NCBI GenBank assembly: GCA_964017195.1
Contig: OZ024887.1
Coordinates: 62,770,811-62,834,810, forward strand
Length of the DNA: 64,000 nucleotides
Direction of reading: 5' to 3'
Source: Siderastrea radians
Taxonomy: Eukaryota > Cnidaria > Anthozoa > Scleractinia > Rhizangiidae
The notes beneath the pieces were generated by a model. The model did no database searches and was not told where the DNA came from. It saw only the letters and a program-made list of their open reading frames with translations. Both the position numbers and the translations under genes were made by a program. Positions within the stretch are counted from its first letter, which is position 1. Each line of letters begins with the position of its first letter. Positions 1-23,651 of this stretch are shown piece by piece.

Positions 1-1751
1 TTTGAAAGAACTGTTCCATTCTGTTGCGTTTCATTACGGTATCATTTTGTTACATTCTGGATCATTCCAGTTCATTCCTTTCCTGTGTTCAGTAATGCCA
101 TCCTGCTGGCACCTTCAGGTGATTTAAAGCCCAAGGCACCAAGCCTGAAAAAAGGTTACTTTTCAAATGTACGGTACTTTGAACTCGTTACATTCCCTAC
201 TGTGATAAATGACCAACTCTTTTTCCTTTTTAAAGAAATTTCTCTAGACAGTTCAGAAGAATATATTTCTCAAGAAAAAAATGTTTTTGAGTTTAATGAA
301 GGTCTCCCAAGCAGAGTAATTACAGATTGATTGAACTAATTCTGAATGATTATTTCAGAAACACCACCTCTAGAAGTTCCAATGAAAGTTATTTATTTTA
401 CATCTTCTATAACACTGCCACTTGTCAGTCTTTTATTGATTAAGAAGGGCACACTGAGAAAGTTTGCTTCATAGTTTTATACTCAAAGGAAGCACAATTT
501 CGATGAGCGGTGGAAATCGAGACTACATCAAAGACTAACTTTGTTGTCAACTGGCCATTTTGAGTGCCATGCCATTTGCCCACAACTACCAAAATCCTTC
601 AGGTTCGGTTTAAATTAACAAAAAACAAAATGTATCTCTTAAGATGACTTGTACTCAGTTTGATGACATGTCATCAACTAAAGTCCTTTTCAAGACTTTT
701 CTCATCATGATGATAGTTCTAGACAGGCTGCCACGGCACCTGGGGTAAGTTCCATAAAACCTAATGCCGGGTGTAACTGCTAACGTCAGACGTTAACACA
801 GTGACTTTAACTGGAGTGAATGTCTGACATTAGAAGGTGTGGCGGACATTACGTATTGTGCAACTCGCCCCTGGGTTTAAATCGGTTGCTATATTAAACG
901 AATTCTGGTAACTGTTAGTCAAATGACCCTATCATAAAAATGTCTTAACTGGGCATGCAGTAGATAGACTATGAGCAGTCCATAATTCAGCTGCATGGAA
1001 ACTTGATGTGCATGTCATCCTTTGAGTGCAAGGCATGTGTATCAAGTTTTTATGTGACAACTACTGTCATACACTCGCATGCTCTTCTCTCACCCAATTA
1101 TCGCTGAGCAGAAGGAAAACTCGTAGTCTATCCAATGCGCGACTTCCCAATAAAGTGGCTGCCCTTAAAAATGACATACAGGGAAGAAAAGGAATACAGG
1201 AGAGATGAAGACGATGTTGAAAAGTTTTACACCTTTTCTAAGTACATAGTATATTTTTTGAGAAATCAAGAACTTTGTCAAATGGCAGGTCTTGACAGAT
1301 CTCTTCTACATGCATCATGATCTACATGTTATAGCAAAGCAGGCGAGCTTGAAAGAGGCAACTGCTGTCAAGCAATCAATGAGCATTACTCCCTCTAAAG
1401 CCTCTGTGTATTCCTACGCATAACATTGAAGTTCTGGTGACATTAATGATCAAAGATAGAATACAAGCACACTACAGCGAAATTATAAACATCACATTAT
1501 TTAAGTTTATAAAAATAAAACTGTACATAAAACATTCTTTTTTGTGTGGAACTGTACATTCTGGTATATTTGACACCTTTGGACTAATATAATTATTTAG
1601 ACTGCAGCTTTTGAGGCAGAAACTGATTGCACTCGGAATGATTATTTCATTGTGAAAAATTCCCCACAAGTTTCTGTTTGAGATACAAACTGGTATTGAC
1701 AAAGGCTTTGCTTTGCATTAAATTGGCTTTTCATATCAAATCCAGTGAAAC

Positions 1752-1953
1752 CACCCAACCCCAGCATCATTACGCAAATTCTTCTTTAGTGGTCTCCTTA
1801 CATTTTGTTGGGTACTAGTTTGGAGAACTTGTTTAAATCAAGACAATTTATGGTGATCACTTCCTTGATTCTCATGATCCGTATGCATTATAATGCACTG
1901 ATATGATGAGGAGAAATTTGATGCTGATCACTATTGAGGCTTAAAGGGTTAAC
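1752..1953 (+). mobile_element. Dispersed ~210-bp MITE, copy 1 (left end decayed)
   Basis: Diverged copy of a short element seen five times in this window (also 4631-4842, 7098-7294, 43200-43417, 56539-56747). Shared landmarks in order are a 'tctccttac' block, 'ggtactag' or 'ggaactag', 'attctcatgac/cact' and a right terminus 'ggcttaaagggttaa'. The right terminus is intact here; the left is degraded. The family ends are inverted (TTAACCCTTTAA...TTAAAGGGTTAA), so a non-autonomous DNA transposon is the best reading. I recall similar sequences as abundant in coral genomes. Confidence 0.7.
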
Positions 1954-3674
1954 GATTAAAAATGATTCTGATAGTCAGAAGTTCTTGAACCAAGCACATT
2001 ACAGAATTACTGCAGCTTAGGTCCAGAAATTATAAAAATGAGATTTGATTCCACCCTTTCTACCACTACCTTTTAACAAGGAGTTTTTGCGAAAAAACGA
2101 GGTCACTTATTTCTTAAAAGTATTAACTAGAAAATAAACACTTCTCCAAATTTGTGATGGAAAAATTGTGATAATCGAGTTTGCCTTCCAAAATTGCAAA
2201 ATTAAGTTGCTGCAAAAATTTCCTGAATAAGGTAGTTTCCTCACTTCCAAAATGATGTGTCTCCATTATTTGTTATATACACTGCTTTATAAAATCACAC
2301 CACCATTATAATTTGGGTTTCTTGCTAAATTGTTTCCAATTATTCAAAATCACGCCAAAATAGACAACAGTGACTCTTGAACTCTACAGTATTTCCAAAA
2401 GCACTCGTGTAGAAAACACCAATGTCTGTTCACGCAACTGACACTTTATTTAAATAAATCTTAGAGAACTTGTGAATTTTTACCTGCTCTATTTTTTACA
2501 TGTAAGTTTTTAAGGTTAGACAGTAAGTAATCGCAAGGGATCAAAAGATGCGAGTTTCTCCTAATCACTGGGTCAGGGGCAAGTTAAAATTAATGCCCTA
2601 CACTATGCACTTCAGTTGGTTAAAAGGCATTTAGTTTTTTGAGGTTAGTGTATGTCTGATGTATATCAAGCGAGAAATCTACACCATGTAGATGGGCTCA
2701 AAACTGGTCTGCGACCATTTCATCGCTTCAGATGTTGCAATCAGTATTTTCTACTGAACGTGTCGTGCAACAACGATCAAATTTTGGCGATTTCAGTGAC
2801 CTTTTCTATGTCTGTGTATGTGTAAAGTGCAACATCAGATCAACATCACATGTTAAGTCTGACTTACCACGCACCACTAATGTTTTTATACCAGAAGGAT
2901 GTATGATGGATGTAAGACCTGGGTGCTCAACCAACTTTCATGCAACCGGCCCTATTTCTTTGTTCAAAGCAAGCCCCTTTATAATTTTTCTGCAGGAAAA
3001 TCTTCAACAGCCATCAAGAAAACAGTGATGTTGTGTGATGTAGATGAACTAAATTTTACTGCAGTGTTACATACATGTTGTGGCAAAGTATTGCTGGGCA
3101 ACAATCTGTTTCTCATGAAATGTTAAAAAAAGTCTTAAAAAAAGCCAATGATTCAATTTTAATCACAAGTCCAATAATCAACAATTGCCTCGCTCACCAC
3201 TAAATTATTAAAAAAATGTTTTGTATAGCTGAGTCAGGTGAGGACCGACAATTTCTCTGTACATTGAAATGACTAGCTATGAATACACTTTTACTATTTT
3301 GTCCAAGGGAATTTAGAAATAATATTTTTTATAACTTTTTATCTGTACAAAGATGTATGATCCAGCTTGAATTTACTGTTAAAGACCATCATCCTGTGGA
3401 AACAAATCAAAGTGAAATATTTAATGAGAATTAGCAAATGTACAAAAAAAATACCGGTATGGCTTCAGTTCCCTTAATATATAAATCTCAAATTTTGTTT
3501 TTGACCACATACATGTAGTGAATGTGACGAATGTGGGGCATATTATTGCATTGCCACGTAAGGCTGCCTACACGTAATTAAGGCAAACTTTGTACTGCAC
3601 TGTAAAGGAGGAAGCATTGTTGTGGCAACATTGTTTCCCTAACTTTTTGCTATTTGCACTCCTGGTGTTCTGCT

Positions 3675-3680
3675 TTTAAT
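3675..3680 (-). promoter_or_regulatory. Possible polyadenylation signal of the GRK gene
   Basis: On the minus strand the sequence reads ATTAAA about 150 bases past the GRK stop codon. It is the nearest reasonable hexamer, but AT-rich DNA produces such motifs by chance, so this is a weak call. Confidence 0.25.
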
Positions 3681-3827
3681 GCGGGATGAGGTGGTTCAAA
3701 CATTTAAGTCTAATGTCTCATTCAAATAAAAGCTGTCGTAGTTCTAAGTTGTTTGCAAAGATGCAGTTCATAAAATAGCTCTGACATGGAAAAAATCTTG
3801 ATTTCAGATTTTTTCAATGTTAGATCT

Positions 3828-15254
<11,427 letters not shown>

Positions 15255-15348
15255 AACTTAGGCCAAATGATAGGAAATAAGGTGGACAGTATAGGAAACC
15301 ACCCACAGAATATGGCTGTCATGCACCGAAACACAACCGAAGCTTGTG

Positions 15349-15353
15349 ATTGG
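15349..15353 (-). promoter_or_regulatory. CCAAT box upstream of GRK
   Basis: On the minus strand the sequence reads CCAAT (AACCAATC) about 95 bases upstream of the GRK start codon. Position and orientation suit a core promoter element, but there is no transcript evidence and no TATA motif at a fitting distance. Confidence 0.35.
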
Positions 15354-16900
15354 TTGAGTTGTTTTTTTAATCACGGTCTAGCTTTTCTCCTACCGCAGGG
15401 CAGCCCCGGTTGGAACAACCTCGAACGAGAAAACAGAGCTGAGTAAAAATAAAATCCTAGACGACAAGCGTGCTTATTCTAATATCACGCAGAGTATTTT
15501 GGCAACAAAAAGTAGATTTTTAAAAATCCTTGCATGTTCAAATGGGCGGTCCGCTCGATTTGACGAACACCCCGGTGGGGACAATGGGCAATGTTTACGT
15601 CATCGTTGAAATAATTGAGGGCTCTCCGCTTCGAAAGCGATGCAATCGATATATTTTGGCAAAGAAATAATGTACGATTAATTAATTCAGGTCGATACGC
15701 GAACAACTGTCAAATAACGATAACGATCTTGCTTGTCTGACGCAAAGAAAAGCTGAAGGAAATAATACCAGCAGTGTTGCGTAGATTTTTTTGCAAAACG
15801 CGGCATAGGGTATAATCATTAATAATTAAAAAGTATTAAGGCAACGAAAACAGACGGGGTAATTGCTTTATAAAATCACCTACAATCTTCGAAAAACATA
15901 GTGTTTAAAAGTTCGAGATATTCGATGTATTCGACTATGCATGGTGTTAAATTATTCAATGTTCTGGGTAGTACATTAATTGCTCTTGCGGAAATGTCAC
16001 TGAAATTTTGTAGCTTGAAAACTATGGTAGCCTCAATTTCGCCGATTTTGCCATTTTTGTTCGAATAAACAAAGGAGGGAAATCGGGATGAAGGAAGTTC
16101 TCGTAGAAGAATTAATTCAGCAGAAATTTATTGCAATAAAATGATAATGGCTTTTAATTTATTTCGTCAACGTACATACATGTAATTATTAACCCATTAA
16201 TTGCATCCTATACGTATTTGGCAGTTTTTGTAAGTAAAACTGAAAATCGTTTATTTTTAAAGGGCTATTTAATGTTAAACCTATGTAACAAAACAAGCTA
16301 CATGACGAGAAGTCGCTGTCTTACTTGGTTTATCAGTAAACAGGATCAGAATGCTTGAATCATAAAGGATATAACAATCGAATGGAACATATGTAAAGAC
16401 AAAACAAAAGAATAAATGTCAATAAGCATTATGATGACACGATAATACGCTTATCTCCCCCCTAAAGTTCATCACGCAATATTAGTCACGTCAGTAGTCA
16501 AGTCGAAAAGTCACGCCCAGTCTTACAGCTTTTAAAAGCCCCGGATAAAAGATCAAACATTTTCGTCCAGCATTGTGTTTGTCACACAGACCACCCGGTG
16601 GCTAAACGGGCAAACAATGTTTGACAAAGAGGGCCCACAGTAACGCTTAAAATGAAAAATTGCATATAAATCGAGATATTCGGCATTATTTCTCACTGAT
16701 GAAGAGACAGCAGTCTCGAAACGTCTGAGGATTTTTCCAACATTTTCTCCTTCTAGCACACAGTTTACATCAAGAAGTCCATCAAGAATACCACATAACG
16801 CTTTTTATGTATTACGGCTGAAAATTATGACGTGTCCAGTCGCGACGTCACCTAAATTCCGTTTCTCATTGGTGGCTTTTTCCCCCTCGTGCGAGCGTGG

Positions 16901-17038
16901 CTAAACGATAAAACATTGGTTCGTAGCGTTAAATGTTGGGTGAAAATGTTTGATACATGCAAAGTTAAAGAGAGGCGACTAAACAGTCAAACTTGTTTTT
17001 CCAACACGATGTTGAAAGAAAAATGTTTGATCGTTTAG
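16901..17038. repeat. Short inverted repeat (CTAAACGATAAAACATT arms)
   Basis: Arms 16901-16917 and 17022-17038 are inverted copies with one mismatch, enclosing about 100 bp. A related 'ggctaaacgggcaaacaatg' sits at 16600. Likely remains of a foldback element family. Confidence 0.55.
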
Positions 17039-17115
17039 CTTGGGCTTAACAACCTAACTTAACCCCAGACCCTCTCTTTTTCGCCCAAAAAAAAAGGGGA
17101 AGCCGGAAGAAGTGA

Positions 17116-17292
17116 ATAGATAAGGGTTTCGGGTGCCACTGCGAGACGGGAAATTTGCTCCATCTCTTTTGGTCTTGCCACGTAACTTCTGTTTTCTGGC
17201 AAGAACTAAGAAGGCAGATGATTGATCAAAAACTTATTCACCCAGAGAATTTCCCTCTTTCCCTGTTTCCCCGGCCAAAGTATTGGGTTTGA
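17116..17292 (+). pseudogene. Non-LTR retrotransposon remnant: zf-RVT-like C-terminus
   Basis: Short frame ending at a TGA (17290-17292). It reads CHCETGNLLHLFWSCHVTSV then FWQEL, with the C-x-C ... H-x4-C spacing typical of the zinc-finger-like segment following the reverse transcriptase of many LINE ORF2 proteins. An in-frame stop lies immediately upstream (17113) and no RT core is present, so this is a dead fragment. A second remnant of the same type is at 44883-45250. Confidence 0.6.
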
Positions 17293-19241
17293 AACGTGAC
17301 ATGTGAGCTCTAAAACTCTAATTAAATCGTAACTTTTATATGGCACTGCAAATTAACCGAAAAATGTCCCAGAATAGAAATTTTTCTGGCTTTTTAGCCT
17401 CCTTCATCGTTCCCAAGCCAACGTAACCCAAACTAATAGTAAAAAACATGCTAAAAAGTTAAATTACAAGATCTTTCTTTCTGCTTCTTTTTATTTATTG
17501 ATCTATTTTTTAATTCATTTTCCACCTTTTTCTTTCTAATTTATATATTGTGTGCCGTGTCGTTTAATGTTTATCTTTTTTTTTTCCGCATTATTGTTAG
17601 TAGAGTTCTAGTTTAATTACCTTTTTTTCTCTTTTCCATGTAATTGAAATGTAAAGTGTACCAATATTAATAAAGTTAATTGCTTACTTTAAAAAACTGT
17701 GGTACTTAAAAAAAGAGATTCTTTGTGTGCTGTATTGGGTGCGTCCACCCATTTATGAATTTAAAAGGTATGACCATCAAGACAAAGTTATTGCTGTTAT
17801 GGGTAGTTATTTCCCTGTACGAGATGTTCTAACTTTGAATCCGTACTATGGTCTGGTTAAAATACTAAAGCTTGGCCATTCAACTAAGCTTTTCACGAGC
17901 AGTACGTTTCAGTGTTGCAGTTCATGGCGTTGTACCACGTGATTCTAACTTTTAGTCTGTGCACAAAATCCTTTAGTGCTGTTTATTGCGCTGATGTAAC
18001 TGTAAGGTGTGAGTGTGGACATTCAAACAAAAGCTATTGAGCTAAAATTTCCAGCGGTTACATTTGTTACTCAACATTTAAGATTTTTCCATTCTAATAG
18101 CATACTCTTACCTCTCTTGATCTGAGTCGTGTCTTTGATAGGTGGACGAGTTAGCTGGATTTTCAGCGAGGAAATTGCTAAATAACATGGCGCATATATC
18201 CTGATGGCACGAGTGTCCCTGCTTTTTCTGACATAAAGTAAGCGAGACCGTTGTAGATGAACCAAAGGCGCACTTGAGCTACAAGCCGGTCTCTTTCTGT
18301 GGTAGAAATTAACAAGGAGGACATAGGTTGGAGTACAATACCCTCCTGTTACCTCTCCTTACCCCTCCCCTAATCCCAGGACGGGAGGGATGGTCCATCG
18401 AGGGGTGCCCCTGGCGTTTTGTTTGGTGTACCACTGATGGTTCGTCTGGGTTAAGGGGAATTCTGTTCGGATTTGTGTGAAAAAGATTGTGATTTATGAA
18501 AGAGATAAAAATGGAAAGAAAGGATATACACAAAACCAGTTAGTCAGCTAACAGCCACATGGCCACCTTGGGTTGGTAGCGGACTGCCTGGTATCCGTCT
18601 ATTAACTACTAACTTTTCAATTACCTTCAAATCGTCAGTTTTCTCTTTCCCTCATAATTTTGTTCAGGTGATATGCTCCTGTTTTGTTATCTCTCCCCTT
18701 TTCGCTTTTCTAAAAACATTTTTAAAAATTAGACAAAAATTCTCAAACATTTATTTCGCCATGAACAACGACCTAACTGGGGAATTTGTGAATCGAATGA
18801 AATCTCTTCGAGATAAAAAAGTTTAAGTGCTGAAACTTCTTAAAAACGTGGCGTTTGAAGGCCGTAGTGCTTCCTTAAGAGTGACAATGTGGCGCTTCTG
18901 TAGCTTGAAATGTCTTAATTGTTGAAACAAACAACATGATGTCAAAAACTAGGCTCGAACATAGATACTCCGATCAAAAGTTGGGCGCTCCAATTGCGCG
19001 GAAATCAAACAAACGCAACTAGCTAACCTGAAGGTGTTCCCTTCGCAATCACTCAATTTTCGCACGAATTCCTTGACACTACGACTGACCAAAGAAGCGA
19101 AAGCAAGGTAAAGTCATACACAGACCGCCTTCGGCTCAGCGCCCGCCGAAGCAACTAAGGGTGTTGCGGCTCCCTCTTGGATGAAATGCTTGTCGCCGGT
19201 ACTCGTTTATACGGCATTATGCGCCTTCTGGCGCGGAGAGA
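17293..19241. other. Intergenic stretch without recognised genes
   Basis: AT-rich sequence with a plus-strand 'aataaag' at about 17668 that could be a decayed retroposon tail. The frames at 17727-17942, 18071-18265 and 18309-18533 have no recognised domain and no supporting splice structure. Nothing further can be supported. Confidence 0.5.
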
Positions 19242-19276
19242 GATGATGATGATGATGACGACGACGACGACGACGA

Positions 19277-19310
<34 letters not shown>

Positions 19311-19338
19311 GATGATGATGATGATGATGATGATAATG
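19242..19338 (+). repeat. GAT/GAC/GGT trinucleotide microsatellite
   Basis: Near-perfect (GAT)n with embedded (GAC)n and (GGT)n sub-runs over about 97 bp. It gives a poly-Met/Thr/Val frame on the plus strand that should not be read as a protein. Confidence 0.9.
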
Positions 19339-19503
19339 ACTCATTTATCCACCTGGATGGAAGGAGGCAACGTGGGGTGAAGTTTCTTGTCTAAATAAAG
19401 TCCGATCGACAGTCCAGGTCAGTACGCTACCATAACCATGTACTACACGACGACATGACAGGACGGAGAAAGCGCGAACTGTAAGTACCTCTTGTTGTCC
19501 CAT

Positions 19504-19536
19504 ACAAATTCTTAGAAAACTTTTCTAAGAATTTGT
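19504..19536. repeat. Perfect 16-bp hairpin
   Basis: ACAAATTCTTAGAAAA followed by one C and its exact reverse complement. No T-run, tRNA or element context; function unknown. Confidence 0.8.
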
Positions 19537-19746
19537 GAGGGGTTTTTCAAGCGTATCTAATGGGCTTACCGCAAGGCGTCTTAATCTGCTGCTTCATGAT
19601 CGAAATGTCACTGCATCAAATGTAAACCAGAACCGCGGAGACGTAAGGACAGACTTATACATGTCATCAAGTCATAATAAAACGTGACTTGATTTTCCCA
19701 TAGAGGAGTGTTACGCATCATTCAGAAGTTATCACCAGACAATTTT

Positions 19747-19953
19747 GGAAATTCGAACCAAAAACTCGAAATAGGAAATTCGAACAGGAAATAGGAAATA
19801 GGAAACAGGAAACAGGAAGTAGGAAATAGGAAATAGGAAATAGGAAATAGGAAATAGGAAATAGGAAATAGGAAATAGGAAATAGGAAATAGGAAATAGG
19901 AAATAGGAAATAGGAAATAGGAAATTCGAATAGGAAATTCGAACCAAAAACTC
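19747..19953. repeat. Heptamer (AGGAAAT)n minisatellite bounded by identical 21-bp direct repeats
   Basis: About 18 copies of a 7-bp unit AGGAAAT between about 19787 and 19924. The array is bracketed by two identical 21-bp copies (19747-19767 and 19933-19953) beginning GGAAATTCGAACC. The minus strand reads as repeated ISYFLFP, a by-product of the array. Confidence 0.9.
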
Positions 19954-20828
19954 ATTTATAAAATTTATCTGCGGCAAGGTGAGACCGCTCAAGGTGTAAG
20001 CAATCGAAAAATAAAAAAAAATTAAAAAAAACGCGACGAAAAGCAAAATAATGACGCTTGTTCTGTTCGTTGGATGCGACTAGTATTTTACTGTTGACTT
20101 TTGTACATTATTAATAATTTGTCACCGGATGCCAGTAACGAAAAGGATCAATGAAGTGTTTTCTTGCAGTTTCTGGTTTCATTTTCTTGAGAAACGATGC
20201 GATGTCACAAATGGTTGTTAAACGCTGATTTCAGTGGTTATTTTCCTTCCAATACCGTCAGTGCACTCGTTTCCGAAGCCTAAAAGCGATGTGATTAGAT
20301 TGACGTTATACTTGAAGTCTGGGAATCGACATCTTGTTTTCGTTTTGTATCAAACAATGGGATAAATTCAAACTAGATTACAGTGAACAAGATTAGAAAA
20401 ATCTTCCCTGATGTCCTTTACAAAATTCTCGCGTAGTGGACTCTGTTAAGTTGAATCTGTATGTAAGCCGCGCAAAATCATTACCGGTATAATTGTAGCT
20501 GCTAGCTCAGTAGTCTTGTCCGCACGGGAAAATATTAGAGGGCTACAAGAACTGAACAAAGCCACATGTCTGGTATATGAGAGACGACCCCACGTGTTCG
20601 ATCTGTAATTCCCTGAACTTAACAGCGTTGTTATTTATCTCAGATATGGCTTGGTTACATTTAAGATTTCGTCGACTCATTAGAGCTATAAATCATTGCT
20701 AATCACAAACGCGAAGTTACATGAATTACATGCCTGGTTTTTCTCGCCACTATTTTGGATCGGCTTCGATCAGTAGGGGCGTTCCCAGACATTTTTTGGC
20801 AGTACGCACAAAGTCAGCTTGATACTTA

Positions 20829-21057
20829 GGGACGGACCATTAGAAAAGTTATTGAGGTGGGGGGGGGGGGGGAGAATTTTCGAGCTGCACGAATTTTTTT
20901 GTTAACATGTCCCTTGTAGGAATATATTTTTTTTCCGTATGCAGGAACTTTTTTTCTGGGCTACTCGTTGTGTATGAATTTTTTCACTCAATTTTCCGTT
21001 GCATGAATTTTTTTCTACTTTGCTCCCCCCCCCATAACTTTTCTAATGGTCCTTCCC
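20829..21057. mobile_element. Harbinger/Tourist-like MITE with TTA target duplication
   Basis: Termini GGGACGGACCATTAGAAAAG (left) and the reverse complement with one substitution (right), each followed inward by a homopolymer G or C run. Direct TTA copies flank it at 20826-20828 and 21058-21060. A 3-bp TTA duplication is the known signature of PIF/Harbinger-type transposition, which is the basis for the class assignment. Interior is rich in 'gaattttttt'; no coding content. Confidence 0.7.
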
Positions 21058-21931
21058 TTAGCCGAAGGGAGACAAACATAGTTACAGATTATGATTACAG
21101 TCAGAAAAAACATTTATTATTTCAATCGTATTGTCGTTCTCGCATAATAACATAGGCTACAGCTAATTTCGTTTTCCAGCAGTGTTTGTATCTCCTGTTA
21201 TACAATTGCACGCACTTATATCAGTTTTACTTGAAAGTGCAAGACGAAGAGAGAATATAATACGTCCGGGTGCACTCCTCCGTACTATGAAGTGTGTTGA
21301 AGAAAATGCCAATATTGAAATTGCACAACATTACCTTATCTACTTACACTTGAGTTCTAATTTCCTCTTCTATATTATAAGCCGTCAAATAGAAAAATAT
21401 CATATTAAAGGCGAGAAATTCTGGTACGCATTTGCGTATTTCGCGTAAAGGCAGGAACGCCCCCGATCAGTGATCAGTGCTCAATAAAAGCACTATAATG
21501 TCTATAATTTCGGCGGGAGTGGACCGAACAAACGCAAAACAGCATTGTATGACAAGTTGGATAGTTTACCAAATTTATTTATTAAGATTAATTTTAGCTA
21601 ATCCACATTAATTTGTTTGCAAGGTCTGCTTGCAGTAAGATGTTAAGGAAAGAATCAGAAGAAATCAGTAGTGTTTGAAATCGGCTTTGCTTTTTCGGTC
21701 TATTAAACAAGTCAGACGATTGAAGAGGCACCTCTTCTGTTAGAAGGACTCTCCACTAAGTTGACAGTATTTTTGCCACTTACTAACTCTGATTCATGGA
21801 AAGATATTTGAAATTTCAGTTACTGCGATGTTCATTTTGCCAGTCCATAATTTCGTTAATACAGGCTAATCCCTCTGAGTAACATTACGAGTCTTCTCAG
21901 CTCTCACAGGAGTAACGTTTAAGCAAAAATA
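21058..21931. other. Intergenic stretch without recognised features
   Basis: AT-rich unique-looking sequence. The frame at 21182-21448 has no recognised domain. Confidence 0.4.
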
Positions 21932-22478
21932 TGGAAGAGTTGAAACTCAGTTGAAGAATATTTGTTTTTCTGTGACGGTAGCAACCATCCCTGCTCTTAA
22001 GATGACTCATCTTTCGCTAGCATAGACTGCGAGTAGTCTCTAATTTTGGCGATGGCGATTGTGGGGTGGGTGAAATACACACACGCGCGCGTGCGAAATT
22101 TCGAGGCGACGCGACGCGAAGGGAGCGCCGAAAATTAGATCTCATTTTCGGCGCTCCCTTCGCGTCACCTCGCCTCGAAATTTCGCGCGCGCGTGTGTGT
22201 GTATTTCGCCCACCCCACAATTGCCATCGCCAAAATTAGAGACTACTCGCAGTCTATCACTAGCAGGGTTGCCAAGATGTCACATCTTTTGCCAGTTTGT
22301 GTTTGCTGTTGTCACAAGAAATATGTAGCAGTTGATAAAAAGCAAAAAAAAGCAACAACGACGACAAACAAACAAACAAACAAACAAACAAACAAACAAA
22401 CATATGATAATAATGACCCGTCCGTGAATAAGAAACGAAAGCTATGGTTACAAAGCCTTTGTGATCAGATAATTTCTT
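21932..22478 (+). repeat. Paralogous segment A (carries MITE insertion)
   Basis: Diverged direct duplicate of 22690-22992. Shared blocks run in order: 'ggaagagttgaaac', 'tgtgacggt', 'cctgct.ttaagatga', 'gccaagatg.cacatctt', 'tttgctg.tgtcac', an A-rich simple repeat, 'atgaccc' and 'gctatgg'. Segment A is interrupted by the foldback at 22023-22256, and its simple repeat is (CAAA)n at 22367-22401. Confidence 0.75.
22023..22256. mobile_element. Near-palindromic MULE-like MITE with 9-bp target duplication
   Basis: The 234-bp foldback runs from TAGACTGCGAGTAGTCTC to its reverse complement. Arms of about 110 bp cover CG-rich 'acacacgcgcgcg' and 'ggagcgccgaaaat' blocks. It is flanked by TCGCTAGCA (22014-22022) and TCACTAGCA (22257-22265). 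Segment B (22690-22992) has a single TTATTAGCG at the aligned position, i.e. the empty site. A 9-bp duplication points to a Mutator-like source; no transposase is present here. Confidence 0.85.
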
Positions 22479-22689
22479 GAGTAGAGTTAAGGACGAGAGC
22501 GGCCTGCATAACTAAGTCTCGAACTGGCAAAATGAACATAGAAATATTTAAAAAGTTCAAAGCAGCGATCTTTAGTCGGAAAGCAGCTTCTAGCGAAATA
22601 CGTGATCAACCTGAGCCATAAATAGTCTTCTCACTTGTCATAGCAATGAAGTTTGCGAAAAAAAACAAAAAAAAACAAAAAAAAAAAAA

Positions 22690-22992
22690 GGAAGAGTTGA
22701 AACCCTGGCTGAAACTCAATCAGCCGAAGACTATTTGTTTCTTTGTGACGGTGGCAAACATTCCTGCTTTTAAGATGACACATCTTTTATTAGCGGGGCT
22801 GCCAAGATGACACATCTTTGTCAGTTTTTGTTTGCTGCTGTCACGAGAAATAAATGTCGCTACACCAAGAGCAGTTGGTAAAAACAAAACAAAAAACACA
22901 CACACAAGAAAAACAGAACAACAGCAACTATGACCCGGCCGAGAAGAGAGCGAGAAGGCTATGGCTGAAAACCCTATGTATTAGGAAACTGT
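22690..22992 (+). repeat. Paralogous segment B (empty site)
   Basis: Direct duplicate of 21932-22478 without the foldback insertion and with a CA-rich rather than CAAA simple repeat. Its intact junction at about 22790-22798 defines the pre-insertion target of the MITE in segment A. No coding sequence recognised in either copy. Confidence 0.75.
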
Positions 22993-23651
22993 CTTCAAAC
23001 AATTTGGCAGCCTACTAAGACAGTTAAGTAGACTTTACTGTGTATACTGCAATGACAGCCAAATTTTGTTTCGCCCTTGAACGTCGTTTTCTCCACGCTT
23101 GGTACTGGTCACATGTATTTGCTACGAGTTCTCATTGGCTCATTTGATTGTCTGCATCTTGTAATTGGTTTGGTTTTAGTATCTGATACCTGATTGTTTT
23201 GAAATTTGTCCTGCCTTAACGCCATGCCAGAGCTAGCTAGTGAAAGACTGTGTCAAAGTAAATAAAAGAAGTTGAAACCTGGTGGGTTCACTTGGGAACC
23301 CACCCAGTATGGTGTGTTCAATGACCCTAATCCGCCCAGCAAGTTTCGAGAAAATGTTTGGATAAAAGCCAAGAAATATTTGGTTTGCAACTTGCCAAAA
23401 CCCGACAGGGGGGGGGGGGGGAGGGGGAAGGGCTCAAAGGGAATTAGAAATCCACTGACACTTGCCTCTACATTTTTCCTCACGGCTGCTCGTCTGCATC
23501 GTGCGCTTTTCGTTTGTCAGTAAAGCAGTGATAAAAGTTCCCTTAGTCTTGGGAGATGTTTCCTGCTTGCTCAATATCAGGATCGGAAAGAACTACATTT
23601 GAAGGCTTATGTTACGAATATACATGCATCAAAGAGGGTTCATCACGTGCA

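Larger units (their letters stand above)
1..3827. other. 3' flank of the GRK gene, no coding supported
   Basis: Downstream flank (on the minus strand) of the GRK gene. The open frames here (for example 2732-3028 and 1472-1702) show no recognisable domain and no coherent exon structure, so I call no gene. The part nearest 3827 is presumably GRK 3' UTR, but its end cannot be fixed from sequence. One copy of the dispersed TTAACCC MITE lies at 1752-1953. The first 80 bases show a loose 'cattc/cattt' degenerate repeat. Otherwise this is AT-rich unremarkable sequence. Confidence 0.6.
15255..17115. other. Upstream flank of GRK
   Basis: Presumed GRK 5' UTR and promoter near 15255-15450, then AT-rich intergenic DNA. 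A 'ttacgtcatc' CRE-like site at about 15595 and 'gggcgg' at 15544 are noted without further support. No coding exon is recognised. A small foldback lies at 16901-17038. Confidence 0.5.

Noticed and set aside
2732..3126. Possible small plus-strand gene downstream of GRK
   Set aside because: Two overlapping short frames with no recognised motif, no coherent codon bias and no splice context; likely GRK 3' flank.
17727..17942. 71-residue plus-strand frame after the LINE relic
   Set aside because: Could be a host exon or LINE debris, but there is no recognisable domain and no flanking splice signals worth defending.
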